A DNA stretch of 64,000 nucleotides from Prorocentrum cordatum. Taxonomy: Eukaryota > Sar > Dinophyceae > Prorocentrales > Prorocentraceae. The stretch's first letter is position 1; every line of letters begins with the position of its first letter. The stretch covers positions 677,613 through 741,612 of the forward strand of contig CAUYUJ010015948.1 of NCBI GenBank assembly GCA_963575745.1, written 5' to 3'. The translations under genes and the position numbers were made by a program. Below the pieces are notes generated by a model. It saw only the letters and a program-made list of their open reading frames with translations. It ran no database searches and had not been told where the DNA came from. This document shows positions 52,345 to 61,285 of the stretch, piece by piece.

Positions 52345-52699
52345 GTCCCTGAGTCCAGCGAGTCAGGACTAACGTCATCACAATGCTCTGCCGCTATTCC
52401 GCCAACTCGGGACCTCGCAAAAGTGTCTCGGTTGTCACCCTCCTCCGCAGGTCGCTTCGGCGATCGACCTATCGGGGGCGTCAGCGGAGGTGCACTCGCT
52501 GGCGAGGCGGCCCTCGGCGTCATGGGGGTGTCGTCCCCGGCGCCGCCTCCAGCCGACGTCTGTGTCGCTGGCTCCGCCTGCCTGTCCCCAGCAGTCGCCT
52601 CGGCGCCGCCCGCCGCTTCGGCCGAGGGCGCCGCCATGGGCGCGCCCGTCTGGGATGCTGGCCCGCCATGGGCTGCTGGGCAGCAGCGTTCGGGTCTGG

Positions 52700-54129
52700 C
52701 TGAGCCTCCGCTGCCTCTTGTGCCGCCAGATCTGCGTCCGCAGTGGCAGGGGGCGTAACGATGGGCTCGACCCCGCGCGGGGCCGTGCCCTGCCCTCGGC
52801 GCTGCCATGGCATGTGCGTGATCGCCGCCACCGCGGTGGGGTGGAACCTCCGCTCTTCGGGCAGCCTCTTGACAGTCCTCGTCGTGACTAGCTCGCCCGT
52901 CTCGAGGGCGCATATGTGCTCGTCGGTGTCGTGGCTCTTCCCTCGCCACACCGCCCTCGCGAAGCCCATGTCACCCTTGTGGTGCACCTTGCCTCTCGCC
53001 CTGCGATTCTTGCCCCTGGGCAGGCGCGCCAGGACGGACTCCCCTGGGGTGGCCATCTCCGTGGTGTACGCGTGGCCGTAGAGATCCTCATGTGCTGTGC
53101 GTCCGCTCGCATTGATCCTCAGGTTGGTGCATGCCCAGCCCGCGTGGCGTTGCAATCACTTGTGCATGGCCGTGCCTGGTCGGACCCTGGCTCCCAGTCG
53201 CGCCTCCAGCGCGCTCCTGCTCGTGCGGAACTGCGCCTGGATGATGCCCTTGGCATTCTCGGAGGGGTCTGACTAGGAGCTGGACGTAGGTGCCGGTCTC
53301 ACGACCACACGGTTGGGCAGTTCCGCCTCGAACTTGTTGGCCAGGTCCATCATGGCGCCCTCGTGGTCTGGCCTTAGGATGACCCTCTGATGGAAAAGAA
53401 CGCCACCGTGGCTGCCACCGTGTAGGGATCAGCGCGTCAGTCGGGCTTCGGGACACTGCGCATGGCGCCGGTGCCAGCATCCGCGATCACCATCACCACT
53501 TCCTCGTCCTGTCTCTGGCCGTCCTCGGTGCGGGGGCCGCCTCCACGGCGTCGGCCGCCTCGCCCTTGAAGAATGCCAGGTCACGCCCTGTCGCGGGGAG
53601 GCGCCCCGCCTTCGCTTCTAACAACTCGTGGGGCCTGTCGCGCCCACGTCCCATCTGACAGTGCTCACGCCAGCGCCGCGGTGGGCAGTGCTGGTTCTCC
53701 TCGTGGCGCTGTCTCTCCTCCGGCGTTGGCTCGCGGACGTCGGGGAACGTGGTCGGTTCCACCACCTGTCCCGACTTCGCATGACGCCTCATCTTCTCGC
53801 GCCTCAGCTCGCGGAAATCATCCCATGCCGCCCTCGCCTTGCGTCTGCTCTCGTACTCGACGAGCCGTGCCCGGCGCTGAGCCTTGGTCCCGTAGTACGG
53901 GGCGTAGATCTCCTTGAGGCGCTTCTGCATGGCATCGATCCTCGAGCTTGGTCCAAGCCCCTCGAGGTACGACCGCCCCGGCGACTGTGCCGCCGCGGGT
54001 GCCTCCTGGCCCTGCGCGGGTGCCGCCGCCTCCTGCGCCTGTGGTGGCACCGCCGCCGCCTGCGCCTGTGGTGCCGCGGCTCCTGCCTCTGGCGGTGCTG
54101 GGTCACGCGACCCTCGAGCTTCTGGGTGC
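52700..54129 (-). pseudogene. Copia integrase region
   Basis: Begins beyond the G18 run in a new frame: SYLEGLGPSSRIDAMQKRLK, REPTPEERQRHEENQHCPPR and WREHCQMGRGRDRPH (about 53705-53640), an HHCC-type zinc-binding region in which the first Cys of C-x2-C is Arg. The core is scattered over frames: VVMVIADAGTGAMRSVP near 53500, ILRPDHEGAMMDLANKFE near 53370 (second Asp), SENAKGIIQAQFRTS near 53260. The C-terminal part is LARLPRGKNRRARGK, KGDMGFARAVWRGKSHDTDE, HICALETGELVTTRTVKRLP. Several stops and frameshifts make it non-functional. Confidence 0.85.
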
Positions 54130-54147
54130 GGGGGGGGGGGGGGGGGG
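54130..54147. repeat. G18 homopolymer at the gag-pol frame change
   Basis: Eighteen G on the plus strand (C18 in element sense, Pro codons). The reading frame with homology changes across it. Length error in sequencing or assembly is as likely as a real mutation. Confidence 0.9.
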
Positions 54148-55708
54148 CCTCTCCTCGCACCGCGCCCCACGGAGCTCCTGCGGCGCCAGCTGCGGCGACC
54201 CTGGCGGGGCAGGCTGCGAGCTTGGCCTCGTCCATCGTCTCGTGGATCTGTGCAGCGAAGTAGGACGTATTGCCGACTAGCTTCATGTCCGCCCGTTCGC
54301 CCGTCTTGAGGTTCGCGGCGTGCGGGTCGCCCTCCTCCAGGACAAACCTGAACTGCTTGCGCGCCAGCTTCCCGAGGCTGAGCGCCGCGTCCTGAGGGGC
54401 GAGGTCGTTGCTCGCTCTGAGGTTCCCCATGCATGGCTGGCGACCCTTCTCGCCACCGACGACCATCGGGATCCTACGAGGCCCCTCGGTACCAAGCCTC
54501 TGGCCGCTCACCGTGGTGAGCTTGGGCGCAGTGGGGTCCTCCTGAACCGTTGGATGCTGTGCCCCGAACGCCTGGCCGCAGAGGTGCTCGTCGCTGCCAC
54601 TGTCTGCGAGGGCGAGCCCTCTGCGCTCCTCCCCGCGGCAGCCTCCGACCGAGCTCCTGACTCCAAAGACCCAGCCGACCTCGTCGCCGTCGGAGCCCGC
54701 AGCCACCGCCCTCGCGGTCCTCTGGCCCTCAGCGCCCGCAGGGGCCTGCTGGGCTGCGGCCGCCTTCGGGGGCGCTGCCGACGGCGCCCGCGGCATGCTG
54801 GCTGCCTTGTGCCAGCAGTCCTTCTCCTTATGCACCTGCTTCTGGCAGCAGTTGCAGGTTCCCTCGAGCTTGGCGGGGTAGCTGCCCTTGAGCTTGTTAT
54901 TATTGACTCCTTTCTTGTTGTCCTTTCCGCCCTTGTCGCCCTTGCCGCTCATCTTGTCGCCCTTGCCGCCTCCTGACTTGTCGCCCTTGCGCTTGGGCCG
55001 AGGCTGTTGCGGCGGGGCATGGCCCGAGATCGCGCCAATCTCCATCGGCGCCACGCCTTGATACACCGTGCCGCTAGCTGCGAAGACCTGTCCCGACGCC
55101 ATCCACTCTCTCAGGTGGGTCCTCAGCGCCATGTGCGAGACCTTGGCGGCCGTCGGAGCGCTGCGAAGCACGGTCTTGCACGGCTCGGGGCCATGGGCGA
55201 GCAGCGTGGCGATGCGGAACTCATCGCCGAAGTCCTTCCCCGCCTGCGCGACGTACCTCGCCACGTCGCTGTCCCAGTCAACGAGCTGGTCAGCGAACGG
55301 ATTCTGATCATCCCACCTGGGATTGAGCAGGCCGCTGAGCATGGCCGCGAACCTGTTGCCCACCCCAGGCTCGTACTCGTTCTTGATCGCCCGCCAGGCG
55401 ACGAAACCCTCGTGCCTGTCTGCGAGCGTCACCATCGCCAGCGCCTTGCGCTGGGTCTTGGCGATTAGCATGGCATGCAGCAGCTTACTCGTTGCTGCCG
55501 CGCGCTCGCCCATGCTGACATTGTCCTCCGCGAGCGCTGGCTGGGCCTCAACGTTGTCGATGAGGTCATCCCAGCCCATCAGCGCGAAGAACGCGTGGGC
55601 TTTGAAGGGCCAGCTGGGCCAGTCCTCATCTCTGCCACTGAACTCTGGCAGCGCGATGTCGCCGCTGCAATCCGCCAGCTGCTCTCTGGGCGCCGCTGCC
55701 ATGGGCAA
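54148..55708 (-). CDS. Copia gag and protease
   Basis: The ATG at 55708 lies 50 nt inside the primer binding site. Gag: LPEFSGRDEDWPSWPFKAHA, NEYEPGVGNRFAAML and a Lys/Gly-rich basic stretch (residues 240-275) leading to a canonical CX2CX4HX4C zinc knuckle, Cys285-Cys288-His293-Cys298 (CNCCQKQVHKEKDC). Aspartic protease: LALADSGSDEHLC with the DSG at 369-371. It continues QDAALSLGKLARKQFRFVL and VGNTSYFAAQIHE. The frame is open on to 53804 but homology ends at the G18 run. Gag coats the RNA in the virus-like particle, and the protease cleaves the polyprotein. Confidence 0.9.
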
Positions 55709-55756
55709 CGCGCGTCCTCAGTCTTCCCGTGGATCTGATCCGCGTAGTTCACCGCA

Positions 55757-55777
55757 GAACCACGCTCTCCGCTACCA
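55757..55777 (-). promoter_or_regulatory. Primer binding site (initiator Met tRNA type)
   Basis: In element sense TGGTAGCGGAGAGC follows the 5' LTR with no gap. It is complementary to the 3' end of eukaryotic initiator-Met tRNA (…GCTACCA), with one or two differences from the animal version, as in many copia elements. Confidence 0.75.
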
Positions 55778-55907
55778 TGGCGGAAGCTACGCGGATGCGT
55801 GGGGAAAGCGTATATTGGGGCTCTTTTTCCTCCAACGCAGCACGAACAAAAGGGCTTGCGGGTATGCTGCGAATTGATGGCGCCCGAATTACTCAAGATC
55901 CCGAGCA
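55778..55907 (-). repeat. Copia 5' LTR (130 bp)
   Basis: Plus strand begins TGGCGGAAGCTACGCGG and ends AGATCCCGAGCA. Differs from the 49949-50078 LTR by ten substitutions and no indels. Confidence 0.93.
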
Positions 55908-55912
55908 GATTG
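55908..55912. repeat. Target-site duplication, right (GATTG)
   Basis: Matches 49944-49948 exactly. Confidence 0.9.
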
Positions 55913-57344
55913 CCTCTCGCAGCCCTCAGAGTGAGCCTCGAGGCAATCCGACGCCCGAGCACTCCTGCCCCAGGGCGCCCCTTGGTGGCCCACCGGGGCG
56001 CAGCTTGCGCAGAACACAATGGATCTCTGCGAGGGCCCGTCCATGCCGCTCGCCTGGGCCTCGAGGCAGGCGCGGCCGCGGGCCCGCCGGGGCCCGAGGA
56101 GGCCGCGCGCCTCCTCGCCCGGCGGCTCAGGGGGGGGGGGGGGGGGGCACCTTGCAAGGCTTAATTCGGGCGTGCCCTTCTACAGGGGGAATATTCAACC
56201 ATTATAAAAAATTAAGATGGGGGCGATATTGGGGCTAGCACCTCGCCCGCCTGCGCGCCCTGGCGGTCGCCGTCGCCCCTCGCCCCACTCACGACCGACA
56301 GTCGAACGACGCGACCCACTCCCCCCCCGGCTTCGGCACGGTGCTCGGCAAGCTCGCCCAGGGCCCCGACGGGGAAGAAGGGCCCGAGCCCCCCGTGGCG
56401 CAGGTCATGAGGCAGCGCGGCCAGGGTGGGCAGGAAACGGGGGGCGGGGGCGAGAATGAAGAACGCGAGGAGGTGGGGGGGGAGGAGGAACAAGAGGGAA
56501 GAGAGGGCGAACAAGAAGGATAAGACGACGCCTGCGGAGCGAAGAAGACACCCGCGGCCAAACTAAGGCTTGCCACGACAGACGGCGACGGCCATGAAAG
56601 CGCTCGGGAGGCCCGCGAGGAAGCCGCAGCTGCGCAGCCAAAGGGCTCGGACGCATGCGAATGTTCGCCCTGGAAAGGGGCCCATTGCTCAGGGGCCCGC
56701 GACGCTGACCAGTCTACAGCATGGTCAAATGTATGATGGCACGTTCGTCTGCTCAATGTTGCTGCCATCCTCGCCGTCGAAAGCGCGTCCACCAGCTGAG
56801 CTGAAAGCGGGGGGGCTGGCGTCAGAAGCGAAGGCAAAGGCGAAACCAGCGCCAGCAAGTCCAGCTGCCTCCCCAAAGACCGCCGCGGAGCGCGCCAAGG
56901 TCGCTAGTCCGAACTCGCAAAAAGGAGATAGGTCACGTTGCGTTGAGTGGCCATGCGCCCAATGGCGCGTCGGCGCGCGCAATGTGATGAATGAATCCAC
57001 GAGGAGGGGAAAGAGCACGCGCGAAGGAAGAGAGGGGCGCGCGGCGAGCGAGGACGCGAGGCGACGCGGAGCGAAGGATGGATGGATGAACGACCGAGGG
57101 AACGACCCAAGAAACGCAAGAAGAGGGAAACTAGGGAGGCCGCCCCCGGCGCCGTTCACCCACGCCGGAACCTTCATAAAAGGCGGACGGGGCGGGGAGG
57201 TCGGGGGAGGCGCGCGCGTCGCTGGCAGCCCGTCAGGGCGCGCATGCGGCCTCGTCGTGATCTCTCCAAGAGTGGTCGTCTTGAAGGACATCCTCCCAAC
57301 TGCGATCTTTCCTAGCGACTCGACGGGAGCACGGGCGCATATGC
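55913..57344 (+). other. Low-copy DNA with weak exon candidates
   Basis: Insertion target of the copia element. Plus-strand frames with protein-like composition: about 55915-56120 (LRVSLEAIRRPSTPAPGRPL, then GPEEAARLLARRL) and 56238-56520, preceded by GGGGCTAG as a possible 3' splice site (LARLRALAVAVAPRPTHDRQ, GTVLGKLAQGPDGEEGPEPP) and ending in a Glu/Gly-rich tail with TAA. A third, about 56715-56910, reads MYDGTFVCSMLLPSSPSK then AEAKAKPAPASPAASP-like sequence. Minus-strand frames over the same DNA are also open, so strand and reality are uncertain. No family recognised. Confidence 0.25.
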
Positions 57345-57936
57345 TTAGCCCATCCAGGCCGCCCACACTTGCGAACGCGCCGGACTGTCAGGTGATGCCA
57401 GGTGCCAGGCTTGACAACCAGAAATCCTCAATGGATCGCCCGCTTGCCCCCTCGCGACGTCGCCGTGCATCGGCAGCTGGTGGCCCAAGAGGCATCTCGT
57501 GAGCGGTACTTGGCCCGTTCGTTGGCGGATGGCTTCGCTTGAGACATGTGCTATCGTTGGGTGTTTGACATCGCGCGCCGCCCTCGCCACCTTGCAATGC
57601 TTGCCGTCGAGACGACGCTCTCTTCCGCGCTGGGGCGCGCCGCGCTCAGGCTGTGGAGAAGCTCGGGCAAAGGTGTCGCGTTGAACAGTGCGACCCCGCA
57701 GCTTCCGTATAATCAAAACAGAAAGCAGCCCCGAGTCATCTAGTGCGTTCCCCTCCCGTTTCCCCTATCGCTGCTGATGGCGGCGCCGAAGTAAGACGAC
57801 GTCTCCGCGGCTTCGATGATGTCGCCATCGGGCGCCCTGACGTCACCGTCGCGCCGGACTCGTAGGAGTTGGGGCTGGCCCCTGGTCAGCTCGAGCCCGA
57901 CTCAGCTGGCCGCCTCCTGCGCTGCCGTCAGCCACT

Positions 57937-57983
<47 letters not shown>

Positions 57984-58440
57984 TGTCCTCTTTTGTCCGA
58001 GTCGTCATGAGAGCGTCATCGGCGCGTGCCCCCTGGTCGACGCACGTTGTCCCAGAAGCCCCAGAGCGTCGTCGGCGACCCTCGCGACGACGGTCAGCAC
58101 CGTGATGAAGAGCAGAGGCGAGAGAGCGCAACCCTGTGAGACTTCAGATATTTGCTCGTGCTCCTTCGATGGGCAAGTGGGGTCTTTCCCTTCGAACATG
58201 CGGTGGGTGCTCTTCCGCTCTTCCTGCAGATCACTCCCCGGACGTGGTCCGGCAGGCCGAATCTCTTCGGGGCGGAGCGTCGAAGGCTTGCTCCCGGTTC
58301 ACCGCCTAGAGTCAGACTGCGTGCGTGGCCGTTCTTCTCCCCCTACCCTGCTTCGGCGCGCCTCATCAAGATGCCAGTCAAGTCCTGCGCGCTTTGGCCC
58401 TGGCGAAATCCACGCTGATACTTCGAGAGGCGCTCGCCCC
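57345..58440 (-). pseudogene. LINE reverse transcriptase remnant 1
   Basis: Minus-strand LINE pieces in order but in several frames: LSKYQRGFRQGQSAQDLTGI (about 58430-58345), NREQAFDAPP (first catalytic Asp replaced by Asn), RFGLPDHVRGVI, SQGCALSPLLFITVLTVV (about 58139-58086), ADDALMTTRTK with the active-site ADD at 58023-58015, then a (TA)n tract, then LTRGQPQLLRVRR, SSYFGAAISSD and a post-RT region RRLDGKHCKVARAARDVKHP...SSEAIRQRTGQVP (about 57640-57520). It is plainly dead. The QGC(P/A)LSPLLF motif separates it from the LINE at 60-61 kb. Confidence 0.85.
57939..57980. repeat. (TA)n microsatellite inside the LINE remnant
   Basis: About 42 bp of alternating TA between RT motif ADDALMT and downstream LINE sequence. 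It is an insertion or expansion within formerly coding DNA. Confidence 0.95.
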
Positions 58441-60050
58441 CCCCCCGATTCGATGGGCCGCGCAATCGCGAGGGCAACGCAATTCTGCTACAAACTCGAA
58501 AAGCGAACCGGGCGGCAATTATCTTGCAAATCGGGCCCCCCTTTCTTGCGCGTCGCCGTCGCCAATGCCGCGCGCCAGTCCCCGGGCATTTTCTGCATCG
58601 CCAGCGCGTGCCCATGCTCTGCAATGCGCGCGAGGCGCTCTTTGCTCTTTGTCGGCGTTTTCCAGAACTCAGCTGGAACGTCGTCGCCCCTTGTTGCTTC
58701 GTTGGCGTGGAAAGAATGGGCGACTAATTTAACGCCGCTCTCCGTGAAAACGCCCTCGCTGACCTGGGGCTCGGCCCCTGGGCAGCGGCGTCCTGGATGT
58801 TGGCCGCGCGCCCTCGCCAGTTGATATTCTCCACATATTCAGCCATGGTGTCTGCTTTTTCGCCGATTGCTGCGGCCAGCTATGAGCGCGCCGTCTGCGT
58901 TGCGAAGACTCCACTGCGCGGGCCTCCTCGGCTTCCCTTCGATAGCGAGGTCGCCCGCGGGGCCAGGCTGAACGCGCTCGTTGAGCCGCGTTGCCCCGTC
59001 AGCCTCGGCCGATCTGCGCGCCGGAGTTGCCCCCCGATCGCGCGTGCGACCTCTGATTGATCGGGCGACGCGCGCGCCGTCTGATCCACGGCTGCTTGCT
59101 GCTAGCTGCCAACGCCCGCGCCTCGTGCTCGCGGGCCCGAAGAACCTTCGCCATGGCGGCCCGCCCGTCTAGCGCGGGCTCTTTCTCGATTGCTCCTGTC
59201 GCATCCAGAGCGAGCGCTCTCGTGGAATGGCCCGCGGCGGCCGGCGTCTTCGACGTCTTCCTGCTCATTCTCTTCTGGTGGATCCCGTGGCAAGAAACGA
59301 TGCCGCAACTGGTTGAGCAAGAGACCTGGGCGTGCATCGTTTCCAACCCCGCTTGCTGGTGGCTTTGCGCTGCGTTGACGCCTGGCGCAGTTGTCTCGAC
59401 CAACGCGGACTGTCGCACCGCGTGGGCCCCGTCGGTGGCCTCGCCCAGACGCGCCGCGCCACGCTCCGCACGCGCCGCCTTCTTACCCGGCCTGCCGCGC
59501 CCGCGTGCGTCGGCAGCGGCGCGCCCGTTCTTGCTGCGGAACTGCGTGGGCAGATCGCGGATTGGAGGCCCCGCCTTCCTCTGCGCCTCTCTGCCCCGGC
59601 CGCGGCCGCCGATCGAGCCCCCGCCCCGGCCTTCGATGCCCCGGTCGCGCGTTCAAGTCTCCCTGTGCGGGCCCCTGGCCATTCGCCGTGCCTGCTTTCA
59701 TGCGTCTTCTCGCAACTTGCCTTCGAAGAATGAATGGAGTGGTGACTGCGCACTTGGCGTCGCGCCATCTCGACCAAGATCGCCCTGCATGTCGAATCCC
59801 TCCAATGGCCCCCCGTAAGAAAGTGCGGCGCGCCCGAGACTCTCTTCTTTCCGCGCCCGCCAGGGCCGCTTTGCCGCGGGGGCCCGCTGCCCTCCAACGC
59901 AATCGCGAACGCGTAATTGACGGCGTCTCTCGCCGACCTCGCGTCGCCTACTGAAGCCGTGATTTCCGCGGTTCTACTGCGTGGCCACCGCCCAATGAAG
60001 AGCTTGGCCCTGGCGTCGTTGACGATCCGCTTCGTGAAGGCCCCTTCTCA
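58441..60050. other. GC-rich DNA between two LINE remnants
   Basis: Probably includes decayed 5' sequence of LINE remnant 1 (for example EYVENINWRGRA near 58830 on the minus strand) and the 3' end of remnant 2, but I cannot align either with confidence. No other feature recognised. Confidence 0.35.
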
Positions 60051-61285
60051 ATCAGCTGTCGACGTCGGCTCCCAGGAACAATTCGCAGCATTGCGCCCGC
60101 TGCGCGCGACGCATCCACCCCGTCGGGTCTGGCGCCACCACCCAGGCCGCATTGCTGCGAGAAGATGCATGGGGCACCGCGGCGTCGAAGCGCCGCAGGC
60201 GTGGATATAATGAAGACGTCCTATGATATAAATTGCTGTCTGCCCAAATTGCTTGCGCTGCCTTCGTGCAAGGCGATCTCAATGTACGTTGTTCTGACTT
60301 GAACATGGGGATCAGTCGGGCGCTCTGATCCCGTGGTTGCGGTTGATATTCGCATCGATTTTTTCGGCATGGGGAATCAATCAGTGTTTCTGCGCTGCCT
60401 CTTTCAAGTCTGCCAGTATTTGCTTGGGTTGGTGGAGAGACGCCGCAATCCGCAACGCGTCATCAGCGGAACGTAGATTGGAGAGCTGACGGCGCCCGCC
60501 GAACCCCGCGCAGACCCCGCCCGTTCTTTTCCCAAGCCTGATTGACTTCGGCAAACAGCTCTGCAAGGACAGGGTTGAGCAGTGAGCTTCTGAAAGGGGT
60601 AGCCTTGCTTGGTGGCTCAGAAAGCCGAACGCTTCGCTCATGCGGTCGCTTCGGGCTCTTCTAAATTGCCTGGCGTTGAAGATTTCAGCAGGCGAATATA
60701 TCCTCCTGATATACCTTGTCGCGCGCGCGTCTCCCACGCGCATGCATGTTTGACGGAGTACAACGCCATGTTAAAGACGATTGATGCCATGCGCGCGCGC
60801 CGCTGCCATGCGTGGCACTTCCTCTGCGACGCTGTCATGGCAGAGAGATGATGTTGCTCAGGCGGCGCCGCTGCGAAACGCTTCTTGATCGACGCGTTGA
60901 TGCGCGTCCAAGACGAGGGGCAGACGATCGCGCTACACCTCCGGACACATATGAAAACACATTGGCGTCACCGTGATGCGGCCTAGCGGCCGGCAAGCGC
61001 CGCGTCGCCGGATGCGCGCAAGTCTGTCGCGGCCGCTTGCGTTGCATTGCTCGATGGCCCCCCATATTCCGAAATAGTGCCGCGGGACAACTTCGACGCC
61101 GCTTGCAGCAACTGCTCGCCGACGTGTATGATAATCTCTGCAACGGCGCCTTCCATGTCCTTGCATGTCCCGCGTTTCAGCTTCTTGAGACGTGATCTAA
61201 GCTCTTCCAAAGTCGACCCAATAAGGGGGGTAATTGTCTGGCTGTCTTCGCCTGCTGTTTCTGCGGCTTCTGCTCTGTGCAACTG
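60051..61285 (-). pseudogene. LINE reverse transcriptase remnant 2
   Basis: Minus-strand pieces in order: LEELRSRLKKLKRGTCKDME and GEQLLQAASKLSRGTI (61220-61070), MASIVFNMALYSVKHACAWE with ARQGISGGYIRLLKS (about 60790-60680; both Asp/Glu catalytic-motif positions of DFxxAFDSV are changed), NPVLAELFAEVNQAWEKNG in another frame (about 60570-60510), LSNLRSADDALRIAASLHQP with ADD at 60467-60459, and a C-terminal LRRFDAAV...RRAQRAQCC region (60306-60052). Frameshifts and the lost first catalytic motif make it a pseudogene. Confidence 0.85.

Larger units (their letters stand above)
49949..55907 (-). mobile_element. Full-length Ty1/copia LTR retrotransposon (decayed coding)
   Basis: 5959 bp bounded by two 130-bp LTRs (TG...CA) and a 5-bp target duplication. 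On the minus strand the order is LTR, primer binding site, gag with zinc knuckle, protease, integrase, RT, RNase H, a short hydrophobic frame and LTR. Integrase before RT defines the copia superfamily. The LTRs differ at 10 of 130 positions by my alignment (about 92% identical), so the insertion is not recent. Coding is interrupted by a G18 run with a frame change, frameshifts and stops in integrase, and a TAG in RT. Confidence 0.95.

Noticed and set aside
53804-54147. Continuation of the copia gag frame as Arg/His-rich sequence
   Set aside because: After the G18 run the true homology is in the next frame; the HRRRRRR stretch is the wrong phase.
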